From NCBI RefSeq assembly GCF_009389585.1, contig NZ_VIYG01000001.1, positions 186,001 to 250,000 on the forward strand: 64,000 nt of DNA, written 5' to 3'. The DNA comes from Oceanobacillus sp. CFH 90083 (lineage in GTDB: Bacteria > Bacillota > Bacilli > Bacillales > Amphibacillaceae). Below, piece after piece: positions 40,269-50,012 of the stretch. The notes beneath the pieces are model-generated. The model saw only the letters and a program-made list of their open reading frames with translations, was not told the DNA's origin and ran no database searches. The position numbers were made by a program, and so were the translations under genes. Each line of letters opens with the position of its first letter. Positions within the stretch are counted from its first letter, which is position 1.

Positions 40269-40622
40269 AAAAATCCCGTCCCTTATTAAAAAATAAGGGA
40301 CGGGATTTTTCCCGCGTTGCCACCCTAGTTGATATCAAAAAAGATACCCACCTTTACCAGTTAACGCCTGCAACACGTTTATATCTACTCCATCTATTTC
40401 GATATAAATCCTCCAGAATGTCTTTCATATAAACCGGATAGATAGTTGCTCCCAGCCAATGACAACTACTCTCTTCCTACCTGTGCCTATATTACTTTTT
40501 CCTTCAACGGTTTCATTCATTTAATTTTAAGGAACTTCTGCTAAGACCGTCCACTCGTGCTGAGTAACGTAGAAGTCCACCACATCCAGTGGAAGACATC
40601 CAGTGGATGTGGAATGATTATA
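40269..40622 (-). promoter_or_regulatory. T-box leader of hisS-aspS
   Basis: The minus strand carries GGGTGGCAACGCGGG (40311-40325), the T-box and discriminator-pairing region, followed by a 19-bp terminator (40269-40287, 40292-40310) ending in T. Upstream are Stem I features (GAAGGAAAAAGTAATA; AGAGAGTAGTTG; TCTGGAGGATTT). A CAT triplet before TCTGGAGG is a possible histidine specifier; this needs a fold. The 5' end has two copies of ACATCCAGTGGA (40582-40593, 40597-40608) in a CCACATCCA/TGGATGTGG hairpin that precedes Stem I. Confidence 0.9.
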
Positions 40623-40651
40623 ATGATAAGGTTAGTTTCGTACAATGTCAA
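40623..40651 (-). promoter_or_regulatory. Promoter of the hisS T-box transcript
   Basis: On the minus strand TTGACA (40646-40651) and TATCAT (40623-40628) are 17 bp apart. The TGA in TTGACA is also the stop codon of the 57-residue HTH gene upstream. Confidence 0.7.
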
Positions 40652-40821
40652 GAACGATTGCTCTTTTTTTTCAATTGTTTTACTTCCTGCATGGAAATTC
40701 CAAGCTCTGTTGCTATTTCTAAATAGGTTAACGTCTTTTCCATTTGCAGAAAATGATGAAAATCCACCATCAACAGTTCAGAATAATTATTGGCATTTCT
40801 TTGTTTTGTCTCTCGATGCAT
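40648..40821 (-). CDS. 57-residue helix-turn-helix protein
   Basis: The frame starts with ATG at 40821, 10 bp after AAAGGAG, and ends in TGA at 40648-40650. The N-terminus is polar (MHRETKQRNANNYSELLMVD), the middle helix is FHHFLQMEKT, and residues 32-53 (LTYLEIATELGISMQEVKQL) form a clear helix-turn-helix of the sigma-70 region 4 or AraC-like scan type. Likely a small DNA-binding protein. A small gene at this position (annotated yrzK in B. subtilis, if I recall correctly) may be its counterpart, but I cannot confirm it. The stop lies in the -35 box of the hisS promoter. Confidence 0.75.
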   Translation of the reverse strand: MHRETKQRNANNYSELLMVDFHHFLQMEKTLTYLEIATELGISMQEVKQLKKKSNRS

Positions 40822-40895
40822 CGCTTAAGTTCTCCTTTAAAATGAAGTTCTTATAGCATCTCCACAAAATGTTAACCTTATTCTTACCTTTTTCC

Positions 40896-41342
40896 CTATC
40901 TGTCTTTACTATCAATAATCAGTGTTACAGGCCCATCATTTACCAGCTGGACATCCATCATCGCCCCAAACTTCCCTGTCTTTGTCTCTATTCCCTCCAC
41001 ACGCAATGCTTCATTAAAGGCATCGTATAAGGCTTCTGCTTTATCAGGCTTGGCTGCTTTGGTAAAGCTTGGACGCCTCCCTTTTTTTGTATCTCCATAC
41101 AGTGTAAATTGGGATACAGATAAAATGCTTCCTTCTACATCCTTAATGGAAAGGTTCATTTTGTCATTCTCATCTTCAAAAATACGTAAATGGACAATCT
41201 TATTGACAAGATACTTTAAATCCTCATCTGTATCCTCATGGGTAACACCAACAAGTAAAAGAAATCCTTTTTTTATTTTACTAATTTTTTCTCCACGGGT
41301 CGTGACAGAAGCTTCCTTCACCCGCTGCAATACTACCTTCAT
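40896..41342 (-). CDS. dtd: D-aminoacyl-tRNA deacylase
   Basis: Dtd removes D-amino acids (and glycine from tRNA-Ala) from mischarged tRNA. The 148-residue protein has [17 protein letters not shown] near residue 77 with the family's active threonine region, and the C-terminal [10 protein letters not shown] with the Gly-cisPro type motif. It follows relA by 14 bp, the conserved pair. Confidence 0.95.
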   Translation of the reverse strand: MKVVLQRVKEASVTTRGEKISKIKKGFLLLVGVTHEDTDEDLKYLVNKIVHLRIFEDENDKMNLSIKDVEGSILSVSQFTLYGDTKKGRRPSFTKAAKPDKAEALYDAFNEALRVEGIETKTGKFGAMMDVQLVNDGPVTLIIDSKDR

Positions 41343-41356
41343 AAAACAAACGCTCC

Positions 41357-43552
41357 TTACTGCACTGTTCTTGTCACAGTGTACACTTCCCGAATCTGCT
41401 TTATTCGATCCACTACTTTGCGCAGGTGGTTCGTGTTATGGATTAAAATGGTTAATTGAATAACAGCCATTTTATTGCGGTCTGACCTGCCATTAACATG
41501 CGTAATATTCGTTTTTGTTTCATTGACAGCCTGCAATACCTCATTGAGCAAACCACGGCGATCATAGCCTGTAATTTCTAAGTCAACATGATATTGTTTT
41601 CTTTCCGCATATTGATTTTTCCATTTCACATCTATATAACGCTGCTTTGCTTCCTCTGTTTGTACATTGGGACAATCCGCACGGTGAACAGATACGCCTC
41701 TGCCTTTTGTAATATAGCCTAAGATTTCATCACCGGGTACCGGATTACAGCATTTTGCTATCCGGACAAGCAAATTGTTGACACCAGCCACTTCAATGCC
41801 TGAATCTTTCTTTGAGGATGGTCTTACCTTATCTGTTTTTACCTCTTCTATCTTTGTCTCCAAATCTTGATCAGCTTCTCTTGAATGACGAATCTTTTCC
41901 GTTAATCGAGTAGCTATAAGTGCTGCCGTAATTCCTTGATAACCAACAGCCGCATACATATCATCTTCATTTGTAAAATTGAATTTGTCAAATACACGCT
42001 GTAAATTATCCTGCGTTAATACTTCTTTAGGATCGATATCAAAGGCACGAATTTCTCTTTCTACAGCTTCTTTCCCTTTACCAATATTCTCATCACGCTG
42101 CTGTTTTTTGAAAAATTGCTTTATCTTACTTTTCGCTTGCGAGGTTTGAACCATTTTCAGCCAATCCTTTGATGGTCCATACGAATGCTTTGAGGTCATT
42201 ACATCCACAATATCTCCGTTTTGCAATTGATAGTCCAGAGGCTCCATCTTGCCATTAATTTTCGCTCCAATCGTTTTATTACCGATTTCTGTATGAATCT
42301 TGTAGGCAAAATCGATTGGTATCGAGCCTGACGGCAATTCGATTACCTCTCCTTTTGGTGTGAAAACGTAAACCATATCTGAAAAAAGATCAATTTTCAG
42401 CGACTCCATAAATTCTTCCGCATCATGTGTTTCACTTTGCCACTCCAAAATCTCCCGGAACCATGATAATTTCTCTTCAAAGGAGCTTTTTCCTTTTGCC
42501 TGCTTTCCTTCTTTATATGCCCAATGCGCTGCAATCCCATACTCTGCAATATCATGCATTTCCTTCGTACGTATTTGTACCTCAAGCGGATCACCTTTAG
42601 GTCCGATCACCGTCGTGTGCAGCGATTGGTACAGGTTTTGCTTCGGCATCGCAATATAATCCTTAAACCTGCCCGGCATTGGCTTCCAATTTGTATGAAT
42701 AATCCCTAAGACAGCATAGCAATCCTTAATATTATCAACCAAAATCCGGACAGCAAGAAGATCATATATTTCATTAAACTGTTTTTTCTGATTGACCATC
42801 TTTTGATAAATGCTATATAGATGCTTCGGGCGGCCTGACATCTCTGCTTTAATATTTACAGCCTCAAATTCTTGTGAAAGATCAGTAATCACTTCCTGGA
42901 TATAAGATTCTCTTTCTTCTCTTTTTTGCTTCATTAACTGAACAATACGATAATATTGCTGCGGATTAAGATAGCGTAATGCCGTATCCTCGAGCTCCCA
43001 CTTTATCGTGGATATTCCCAGCCGATGGGCAAGCGGAGCAAAAATTTCCAGCGTTTCATTGGAAATACGTCTTTGCTTTTCTGGCGGCAGATGCTTTAAT
43101 GTCCGCATATTATGCAATCTGTCAGCAAGCTTAATCATAATAACACGGATATCTCTTGCCATTGCAACAAACATTTTCCGATGATTTTCAGCCTGCTGCG
43201 CTTCTTTTGTTTCATAGCGAATTTTCCCAAGCTTTGTTACACCATCAACAAGTGCAGCTATTTCATGATTAAATTCTTCTTCTATTTGTTCAAAAGTTAC
43301 ATCTGTATCCTCGATAACATCATGAAGAAAGCCTGCTGAAATGGTTTCTGCGTCCATTAACAAATCAGCAAGTATTCCGGCAACCTGTACTGGATGAATA
43401 ATATATGGTTCACCAGATTTACGAAATTGATCTTTATGAGCTTCTTTCGCAAATTCATAAGCGCGTTCAATCAAAGCAACATCTTGATCAGATAAATATT
43501 CTTTTGCTTTTTCTACAATATCTGTAATGTTGACATTTTCATCTTTTGCCAT
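41357..43552 (-). CDS. relA: Bifunctional (p)ppGpp synthetase/hydrolase Rel
   Basis: Rel makes and degrades (p)ppGpp on amino-acid starvation. The 731 residues contain the HD hydrolase domain (about 45-150; [10 protein letters not shown] and the paired HxxD residues), the synthetase domain (about 230-350; RVKGxx-type YSIYQKM, and [15 protein letters not shown]), the TGS domain (about 392-455; [15 protein letters not shown]), a conserved cysteine region ([12 protein letters not shown]), and a C-terminal ACT domain. Complete active-site motifs suggest both activities. The start at 43552 has AAAGGTG 5 bp upstream. Confidence 0.97.
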   Translation of the reverse strand: MAKDENVNITDIVEKAKEYLSDQDVALIERAYEFAKEAHKDQFRKSGEPYIIHPVQVAGILADLLMDAETISAGFLHDVIEDTDVTFEQIEEEFNHEIAALVDGVTKLGKIRYETKEAQQAENHRKMFVAMARDIRVIMIKLADRLHNMRTLKHLPPEKQRRISNETLEIFAPLAHRLGISTIKWELEDTALRYLNPQQYYRIVQLMKQKREERESYIQEVITDLSQEFEAVNIKAEMSGRPKHLYSIYQKMVNQKKQFNEIYDLLAVRILVDNIKDCYAVLGIIHTNWKPMPGRFKDYIAMPKQNLYQSLHTTVIGPKGDPLEVQIRTKEMHDIAEYGIAAHWAYKEGKQAKGKSSFEEKLSWFREILEWQSETHDAEEFMESLKIDLFSDMVYVFTPKGEVIELPSGSIPIDFAYKIHTEIGNKTIGAKINGKMEPLDYQLQNGDIVDVMTSKHSYGPSKDWLKMVQTSQAKSKIKQFFKKQQRDENIGKGKEAVEREIRAFDIDPKEVLTQDNLQRVFDKFNFTNEDDMYAAVGYQGITAALIATRLTEKIRHSREADQDLETKIEEVKTDKVRPSSKKDSGIEVAGVNNLLVRIAKCCNPVPGDEILGYITKGRGVSVHRADCPNVQTEEAKQRYIDVKWKNQYAERKQYHVDLEITGYDRRGLLNEVLQAVNETKTNITHVNGRSDRNKMAVIQLTILIHNTNHLRKVVDRIKQIREVYTVTRTVQ

Positions 43553-43586
43553 GTAATCACCTTTATTTACCCTCAATATTCAATAA

Positions 43587-43614
43587 ATTATACTAAAATA
43601 AAAATAGCAACAAG
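43587..43614 (-). promoter_or_regulatory. Possible promoter of relA-dtd
   Basis: On the minus strand CTTGTT (43609-43614) and TATAAT (43587-43592) are 16 bp apart. A second TATAAT lies about 100 bp further upstream, so the choice is not certain. Confidence 0.35.
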
Positions 43615-43760
43615 TATCTAAAAGCTTGAAGCCATTTCTTCCATTAAAATCTCTTCATTTTCTCCGGTTTAAAAACATTATTCGATAATAATTACTATTA
43701 TAAGACTTTTTTTATATGTCTGTCCAACTAAAACATATTATATACGGATAAATTAATTTA

Positions 43761-43810
43761 TACAAAAAAGAGTCAACACAGGATTTAGCTCCGTTTGACT
43801 CTTTTTTGTA
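43761..43810. terminator. Terminator of recJ-apt
   Basis: A perfect 16-bp inverted repeat (43761-43776, 43795-43810) with AAAAAAGAGTCAA and TTGACTCTTTTTT, starting 6 bp after the apt stop. Confidence 0.9.
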
Positions 43811-43816
43811 TGTTTA

Positions 43817-44329
43817 TTAATAAGTCATTATCGTAAGCACATCGTAGCCTTCCAATTTATCCTTTCCATCCAGATAGCTTAATTCCACCAGGAAAGCACA
43901 GCCGGCAACGATTCCTCCAAGCTGTTCTACTAAATGAATGGTTGCTTCAATGGTACCGCCTGTTGCCAGGAGATCATCTGTAATAAGGACACGCTGTCCA
44001 GGCTTAATAGCATCCTTATGAATGGTTAAGACATTCTTTCCATACTCCAGTCCATACTCCACTTTAATGACTTCCCGTGGTAATTTTCCTTCTTTGCGGA
44101 CGGGGGCAAAACCAATCCCCAAGGCATAGGAAACAGGGCAGCCAACAATAAAACCTCTTGCCTCCGGGCCAACAATAACATCAATTTCTTTTTCTTTTGC
44201 ATATGCTACAATTTCATCCACAGCTGATTTATAAGCTGGTCCATTGGCCATCAATGGCGTAATATCTTTAAAACGAACTCCTTCTTTTGGCCAGTTCTCA
44301 ACAATCTCGATATACTCTTTATAATCCAT
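43817..44329 (-). CDS. apt: Adenine phosphoribosyltransferase
   Basis: Apt makes AMP from adenine and PRPP. The 170-residue protein has the PRPP motif [13 protein letters not shown] (about 119-131), the EARGFI flexible-loop region near 57, and the family start FKDITPLM. It starts 11 bp inside recJ, so it is co-translated. The recJ-apt pair upstream of relA is the standard Bacillus order, which ties adenine salvage to the stringent response genes by position. Confidence 0.96.
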   Translation of the reverse strand: MDYKEYIEIVENWPKEGVRFKDITPLMANGPAYKSAVDEIVAYAKEKEIDVIVGPEARGFIVGCPVSYALGIGFAPVRKEGKLPREVIKVEYGLEYGKNVLTIHKDAIKPGQRVLITDDLLATGGTIEATIHLVEQLGGIVAGCAFLVELSYLDGKDKLEGYDVLTIMTY

Positions 44330-46628
44330 ATACTGCTTCCTCCTTCACATTTAGGGACGTATCCATACAAGATTCAAACCACTTTTTCAAATCTTGATAA
44401 TTAGAATAGATAAGTATATTCTCGGCTTCTTTTTGTTTCATACATGTTTGATAAACGATTGATTCGGATAAATCTTGTTTGTTCGTTGCTGCTTCATAAC
44501 GAAGCCAGCCATCCTTTTTCACTGCAAAACCTAAATCTACAAACACATCTGACATAAACATCACTTTTGCTTCATTCCAGCCTCGATGCTGTTCAATCGC
44601 CTTCTGCATTTCTGCAACCCGAAACTGCTTATGCTGTTTAATCAAGCTATAATAGTCTATAAATTCTTTCCGCGATGGGAACTGAAATGGGTATTGGTTT
44701 GGCACCTGGCGGATGGCAATTACAATATTTTCAGGATTCATCTGACGGATAATTTCCTTCATATCATTTAATGATTCGGGCAACGCTGTAAAGCCGATTG
44801 TCTGATAAGAACGGAGATCCATCGACAGTGCCTCTTTATAGCTGAATGTCTCCTGATGCTTAGTGAACTGCACAGGCTCTCCGCAAACAAAAACTTCTTT
44901 TCCTGTCCCGGGAAGCAGTTGCTCCGCTTTTTTGCCGCGAAAATCAAATAGCTGCCATTCTGTAATTTTCAAATCTTCCATCATTAATTGCGCCATCCGT
45001 CTGCCGTTCCATTCATTAACAGAAAGTTCTCCGGCAACAGATATCTTTGTATATGGAGAAATAGCTTCCTTCAGTTCCCCAAATCCAAAGCCAACCATAT
45101 CTATTTGTGCTTTTGGAGACGCAAATTGCATTTTCAAGTGATTCTTTTTACTTCCAATTTGACGGACTTCTTTTGGTATTCCATTTATTTCAAATAGCGG
45201 CTTTGGGTTACCCATGCCGAACGGGGCAAGCTTTCCTATCTCTTCAATGATTGAAACATTAATATCTTCTATATCTAATATAGCATTAATATTTAATTCC
45301 TGCTTAAAATCTTCTTCTGATAAATGCTCAAAAAGTAAATCATCCAAAGCTGCTTCCAGGGAGACCAAATTCTCCACAGGTAATGTCATCCCTGCTGCCT
45401 GGGCATGCCCGCCAAAGTGTGTAAATAAATCTCTGACAGTCATACAGCCTTCAAATAAATCAAATGCAGGAATACTTCTGGCCGATCCTTTGACAATACC
45501 TTGTTCCGGCTTTATCGCAAGCACAATCGCCGGACGATCATATTTTTGAACTAATTTGGAAGCAACAATTCCTAATACTCCTTCATTCCAGCCTTCTTTG
45601 GCTACAATAATAATCCTTTTATCTGTTTGAATCATTCCCATTGCTTCATCAACAATTTCTTGAACAATTTTCTTGCGCTGTTCATTCATATGATTTAGTT
45701 CATTCGCCATTTCCAGGGCAATTTCAGCATCCTTCTCCAGGAACAGGTCAACAGCTAAGTCGGCATCTCCTAAACGTCCTACTGCATTGATCCGCGGACC
45801 GATCCGAAAACCGACATCCTCTTCTGTAAGACGCTCCTCCAATTGGCACACTTGCTTCAATGCTTTCAACCCTACATTGTTTGTCCGCTCAAGCTCTTTT
45901 AAACCAAATGTCGCTAAAACGCGATTTTCAGAAACCAATGGCACCAGATCCGCAATCGTACCTATCGCAGCAAAAGGAAGTACCTCATACGGAAGCTCTC
46001 CCATGATGGCTTGTGCTAATTTCAATGAAACACCCACACCGGCAAGTTCTTTAAAAGTATAATCCTCCGATAGCTTTGGATGAATGACCGTATAACAATC
46101 TGGTATTTGTGCCTGAGGCTCATGATGATCGGTAATGATTAAATCCATTCCAAGCTCTTTTGCTACTTCCGCTTCATGTACAGAAGCAATTCCTGTATCA
46201 ACCGTAATAATCAACCCGAATCCAGCCTGATGAAGCTGCCTGAATGCCAATTCATTCGGGCCATATCCTTCTGTGAATCTATTCGGAATATAATATTCAC
46301 AATCTGCACCAATTTTTTTTAAGGCATGCAGCAGAACAACCGTGGAGCTTACCCCATCAGCATCATAATCCCCATACACAACGATCTTTTCCTGATTGGC
46401 AGCCGCTTCCTTGATCCGTTTCACTGCTTTATCCATTCCCTGCAATAAAAATGGATCAGCCAAATTACTTAAATCAGGCTGCATAAATTGTTTTGCTTCT
46501 TCCGTTGTCGTAATTCCTCTTTGCAAAAATAGATCCTTTACAATAGGCGACATTGCTATTTCTATTGAATCTCTATCCTTTGCAGGAGGATTATTTATAT
46601 ATTTCCAGTTTGCTTTACTTGATAGCAT
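44319..46628 (-). CDS. recJ: Single-strand 5'-3' exonuclease RecJ
   Basis: RecJ degrades single-stranded DNA in recombination and repair. The 769 residues have the DHH phosphoesterase motifs [12 protein letters not shown] (about 81-92), TVDTGIAS, and ITDHHEPQ (about 158-165), [14 protein letters not shown] near 280, then the DHHA1 domain with [11 protein letters not shown] near 400 and an OB fold ([12 protein letters not shown]). The C-terminal extension (about 555-769) is usual for Firmicutes. The ATG at 46628 is preceded by AGGGGTG. Confidence 0.95.
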   Translation of the reverse strand: MLSSKANWKYINNPPAKDRDSIEIAMSPIVKDLFLQRGITTTEEAKQFMQPDLSNLADPFLLQGMDKAVKRIKEAAANQEKIVVYGDYDADGVSSTVVLLHALKKIGADCEYYIPNRFTEGYGPNELAFRQLHQAGFGLIITVDTGIASVHEAEVAKELGMDLIITDHHEPQAQIPDCYTVIHPKLSEDYTFKELAGVGVSLKLAQAIMGELPYEVLPFAAIGTIADLVPLVSENRVLATFGLKELERTNNVGLKALKQVCQLEERLTEEDVGFRIGPRINAVGRLGDADLAVDLFLEKDAEIALEMANELNHMNEQRKKIVQEIVDEAMGMIQTDKRIIIVAKEGWNEGVLGIVASKLVQKYDRPAIVLAIKPEQGIVKGSARSIPAFDLFEGCMTVRDLFTHFGGHAQAAGMTLPVENLVSLEAALDDLLFEHLSEEDFKQELNINAILDIEDINVSIIEEIGKLAPFGMGNPKPLFEINGIPKEVRQIGSKKNHLKMQFASPKAQIDMVGFGFGELKEAISPYTKISVAGELSVNEWNGRRMAQLMMEDLKITEWQLFDFRGKKAEQLLPGTGKEVFVCGEPVQFTKHQETFSYKEALSMDLRSYQTIGFTALPESLNDMKEIIRQMNPENIVIAIRQVPNQYPFQFPSRKEFIDYYSLIKQHKQFRVAEMQKAIEQHRGWNEAKVMFMSDVFVDLGFAVKKDGWLRYEAATNKQDLSESIVYQTCMKQKEAENILIYSNYQDLKKWFESCMDTSLNVKEEAVYGL

Positions 46629-46635
46629 AAATTCA

Positions 46636-46678
46636 CCCCTGACCTAGTTATTATACTAAACTAAATCAGGGGCATCAA
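46636..46678 (-). promoter_or_regulatory. Promoter of recJ-apt within an inverted repeat
   Basis: On the minus strand TTGATG (46673-46678) and TATAAT (46650-46655) are 17 bp apart. The -10 box lies between the arms CCCCTGA and TCAGGGG (46666-46672 and 46636-46642). The second arm is also the recJ ribosome site (AGGGGTG). Confidence 0.65.
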
Positions 46679-46717
46679 ATAGATTCCTTTAAGTAAGAAA
46701 GAAATTAATAAGACAGA

Positions 46718-47080
46718 TTATTCTTTATCTGCTTTTTGGGCTTGTTTCGCTTCTTGACGCAGTTTTTTTCGAGTTTCTTTTTTGTTTTCTTCTTCATTCT
46801 GTTCATCCATAATTCCATGCGCTGCCATTCGCTTTTTCAAACGTTCGTTTTCTGTGCTGAGCTTTTTGACATCATGATGTGCTCTATAAAGCCGGAGAGC
46901 TCCTACTGCTGCAGTAATTAACCCTCCCATTAATACTGAAAAGAGAATAACGAGAATTAAAGGTGATTCCGTCTCCCAGAATAAATAGTTTACTGTTACC
47001 GGATCTACATTAATAACAGCAAACACTGCAATGATAATCACAAATATAATAGCGAGTATAACATATACTTGTCCATTCAT
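46718..47080 (-). CDS. yrvD: LapA-domain membrane protein (YrvD-like)
   Basis: A 120-residue membrane protein of the LapA (DUF1049) family. It has two membrane helices at about 5-25 and 40-62, joined by the family motif NVDPVTVNYLFWE, and a charged cytoplasmic coiled-coil tail (LSTENERLKKRMAAHG...KKETRKKLRQ). In E. coli LapA proteins take part in envelope assembly; the Bacillus role is unknown. The start at 47080 has GGAGG 8 bp upstream. Confidence 0.88.
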   Translation of the reverse strand: MNGQVYVILAIIFVIIIAVFAVINVDPVTVNYLFWETESPLILVILFSVLMGGLITAAVGALRLYRAHHDVKKLSTENERLKKRMAAHGIMDEQNEEENKKETRKKLRQEAKQAQKADKE

Positions 47081-47141
47081 AAAAACTTCCTCCATCAATA
47101 CATATTTATTATCTATTCATTACCCGATTTAATATTATGTT

Positions 47142-47247
47142 AAGCCTGAAAAAATAAAAGAGAGCTTTCATTTTTAGAATGCCATTGTTCAAGAAATGCT
47201 GTTTTTTAGGCTTATCTGGAGACATTACTGTATTGAAAGCTCTCTTT
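47142..47247 (-). promoter_or_regulatory. Interleaved hairpins between secDF and yrvD, one terminator-like
   Basis: On the minus strand arm A (AAAGAGAGCTTTCA, 47234-47247) can pair perfectly with A' (47157-47170), which is followed by TATTTTTTC. Arm B (AAGCCTAAAAAA, 47202-47213) lies inside that loop and can pair with B' (TTTTTTCAGGCTT, 47142-47154), which contains the T run of the first structure. The order A-B-A'-B' means the two pairings compete or form a pseudoknot. Confidence 0.6.
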
Positions 47248-47274
47248 AGGTGTTCAGCTTCACTATTAAGTTTT

Positions 47275-49527
47275 TTAAACCTGCGGACCTTCCACCCGTT
47301 CTTTCTTTCTAAAGTCAACTGGCTTCTTTTTCACGGATTTGCCTCTCCATACTAACCAAAGCTGTGAAGCTAAGTATAGAGAAGAATACGTCCCGGCCAA
47401 TAATCCGATTAACAAAGCAAAAGCAAATGCCCAAATCGATGATGCTCCAAGCACCATAAAAGCAACAACAGCAATAATGGTTGTAATCGATGTATTCATT
47501 GTCCGCGTAAAGGACTGAACAATACTCTTATTAACAATTTCCGCCAGTTTCTTAAAGGATTTGACGGTTTTTTCATGGCGAATGTTTTCCCTGATCCGGT
47601 CAAAAATAACGAGTGTATTATTCAAAGAATAACCGATGATCGTTAGAATAGCAGCTACAATTGTCACATCAAATTCAATTTGGGTTAAACTGAATGCCAC
47701 CAGCATAAAGAACACATCATGCAGGAGGGCAATAACTGCCGTCACCCCAAAGAAGAATTCAAAGCGAATCGCAATGTACGCAACAATAAACAGTGATGCT
47801 ATTGCTACTGCATAAATAGCGTTTTTTACAAGTTCCTGACCAACAATTGGTGATACAACACTCACACTCGGCTCATGGCCATAGGAATCCAGGAAATGCT
47901 GCTGAACATTGTCTACTTCTCCCTCATCAAGAATCGTGTCAAAACGGACAACGCCGATATCATTGTTTTCACCGGATAAATTTACAGAGCTTACTTCGTA
48001 GCCCAGTACTGTAAATTCTTCTACAATTTCATCTTCCGTCAAGCTTTGATCAGCTACAACCTCTATTCGTGAACCACTTGTAAAATCAACACCAGGGTTA
48101 ATTCTAAATATACCGATGATAATAGCTCCAATGACAACTAACAGCAATGTAAAGGTAAAGAATTTCTTACGATGATTCGTAAAATTAACCTGCTTTTTAA
48201 AAATCGTTGGCTCAAGCTCGCTCCCTTCTGTGATATCCTTGATTTGGTTTTTGTTAACACCAAGCCAAGCCTTTCTTTTTTTCAGGAAGCCACTTTGAAC
48301 CCATAATGCCAAGAGAGCTCTTGTGCCGAATACTGCTGTAATAAAACTAATTAAAATACTGATGATTAACATCGTCGCAAAACCCTTAACAGAGCTTGTT
48401 CCAAATACAAATAACACACCTGCTGCAATTAAAGTGGTTAAGTTCGCATCCAAAATGGTTACAAACGAATTTTTGTTTCCAGATTGAAAAGCAGCTTTCA
48501 CAGACTTACCAGTCCGTAACTCTTCTTTAATACGTTCAAAAGTAATAACATTCGCATCAACTGCCATCCCGACTCCGAGAATTAGCGCAGCTATACCAGG
48601 CAATGTTAAAACCCCATTCAGCAGTTCAAAAATTAAAACTACCAGGAATACATAAGCAACTAAATTAATCGAAGCGATGATACCGCTGAAGCGATAAAAC
48701 ACACAAAGATAAAGAATGATTAAACCGATCCCGATAATTCCGGCAAAAACCGTTTCATTTAATGCTTGTTCACCGAATTGTGCACCTACAGATGTAGAAA
48801 AAATTTCATTCATATGTACAGGCAGTGAACCAGAATTAATGATATCAGCCATTTGTTGTGCTGATTCTACCGTAAAGTTCCCTTCAATCATGACATTATT
48901 GGAATGGATGGCCTGGCTTACTGCTGGAGCAGAAACAAATTTAGGCTCCTCTTTCATCACTTCTTCTGCGAATGAATCCTCATCTTCCTGATAATCCATC
49001 CAAATAACAAGACGGTTATCAGCCATTTGACTAATTTCTTCCGTTACTTCACCGAATTTCGCTGCATCTTGCAGCTGTAAGGTGACAATCGGCGCATTTG
49101 TATTTGGATTATAATCCTGACTGGCACTTCCTTCAACAATGTCTGATCCATCAAGATATTCTTTATCATCAACATCTCTGAAAGAAAGTTGTGCCGAGGT
49201 GGACAGTAAATCTCTTGCCTCAGCCTGATTGTCAATTCCCGCAAGCTGTACCCGAATTCGATCTTCTCCTTCTATATTAATGACCGCTTCACTGATTCCC
49301 AGCCGATTTACGCGGTCATTCAATGTTTGAACCGTTCCTTCCATCAGGCTGCTTGAAATTTCCTGGTCATCATTCACAGGCTCTACTTCATATAAAACTT
49401 CAAAGCCTCCCTGCAAATCCAAGCCAAGATTTACATTACTTACTAGATTGCTAAACGTTGTTCCAATTACTCCTGCCAAAACTGCGATGACAAGAAAAAA
49501 GGCAACGAGTCTGCCTCTTTTTTTCAT
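47275..49527 (-). CDS. secDF: Fused protein-export subunit SecDF
   Basis: SecDF pulls exported proteins across the membrane using the proton gradient. The 750-residue protein is the fused form: SecD half (about 1-440) with its first helix at 8-28, the D1 motif GLDLQGGFEVLYEV and the P1 head, then TM helices 2-6 with GVGMAVDANVITFERI; SecF half (about 450-750) with FRINPGVDFTSGS and the matching GYSLNNTLVIFDRIREN. Aspartates and arginine in these motifs are the conserved proton-path residues. The ATG at 49527 is 10 bp from GGAGG; a GTG at 49536 is only 2 bp away. Confidence 0.96.
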   Translation of the reverse strand: MKKRGRLVAFFLVIAVLAGVIGTTFSNLVSNVNLGLDLQGGFEVLYEVEPVNDDQEISSSLMEGTVQTLNDRVNRLGISEAVINIEGEDRIRVQLAGIDNQAEARDLLSTSAQLSFRDVDDKEYLDGSDIVEGSASQDYNPNTNAPIVTLQLQDAAKFGEVTEEISQMADNRLVIWMDYQEDEDSFAEEVMKEEPKFVSAPAVSQAIHSNNVMIEGNFTVESAQQMADIINSGSLPVHMNEIFSTSVGAQFGEQALNETVFAGIIGIGLIILYLCVFYRFSGIIASINLVAYVFLVVLIFELLNGVLTLPGIAALILGVGMAVDANVITFERIKEELRTGKSVKAAFQSGNKNSFVTILDANLTTLIAAGVLFVFGTSSVKGFATMLIISILISFITAVFGTRALLALWVQSGFLKKRKAWLGVNKNQIKDITEGSELEPTIFKKQVNFTNHRKKFFTFTLLLVVIGAIIIGIFRINPGVDFTSGSRIEVVADQSLTEDEIVEEFTVLGYEVSSVNLSGENNDIGVVRFDTILDEGEVDNVQQHFLDSYGHEPSVSVVSPIVGQELVKNAIYAVAIASLFIVAYIAIRFEFFFGVTAVIALLHDVFFMLVAFSLTQIEFDVTIVAAILTIIGYSLNNTLVIFDRIRENIRHEKTVKSFKKLAEIVNKSIVQSFTRTMNTSITTIIAVVAFMVLGASSIWAFAFALLIGLLAGTYSSLYLASQLWLVWRGKSVKKKPVDFRKKERVEGPQV

Positions 49528-49569
49528 CGTTTGCACTTCCTCCTTCGTATATCAACCTTTGAATCCATG

Positions 49570-49869
49570 TTATTTACCCGTATTTGGTGAATTACCAATA
49601 AGCGCTTCAATCGAAGCGGCTAAATCATCATTCTCATAGGATTGAATCGTTAAATAGCTCAAATAAACAGATGATTTTAAATGAAAAATATCTTGAACAA
49701 TTTCGTGCAATCTTTTTTCAGACTTCCTATTCCAAACCTTTACCGAAAGGCATCTCCACACATCCTCTGGAGTGGCTTGCTCATAACCCAGCATTTCCAA
49801 CTCTTCTTGTTTGCTCTTTAGTGCCGGGTAAACCATTTCTTTCCACGCGTCTACATATTGGCTCTCCAT
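49570..49869 (-). CDS. comN: Post-transcriptional regulator ComN (YrzD)
   Basis: A 99-residue protein of the Post_transc_reg family (Pfam PF13797 as I recall). In B. subtilis ComN promotes translation or localisation of comE mRNA for competence and is at cell poles and septa. The family pattern is visible: W-K..VYPALKSKQEELEMLGY, then EDVWRCLSVKVW and LHEIVQDIFHLKSSVYLSYLT. It lies upstream of secDF, as in B. subtilis. Whether this organism has the come operon is not visible here. Confidence 0.88.
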   Translation of the reverse strand: MESQYVDAWKEMVYPALKSKQEELEMLGYEQATPEDVWRCLSVKVWNRKSEKRLHEIVQDIFHLKSSVYLSYLTIQSYENDDLAASIEALIGNSPNTGK

Positions 49870-50012
49870 TTCATCCCACCATTTCTACCTGATCTCCATG
49901 AAGCTTTCCCAGTTGTATGGCTTTTTCATTCAACTGTCATGGTTTGTCCATTATCCAGCATATATATCATTGTATATCAAATTTATTTTTTTGAGAAGGC
50001 GGGGCAACATAA

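Noticed and set aside
47109-47225. 38-codon frame (MSPDKPKKQHF...) between secDF and yrvD
   Set aside because: No ribosome site, and it lies over the interleaved hairpins that explain the sequence better.
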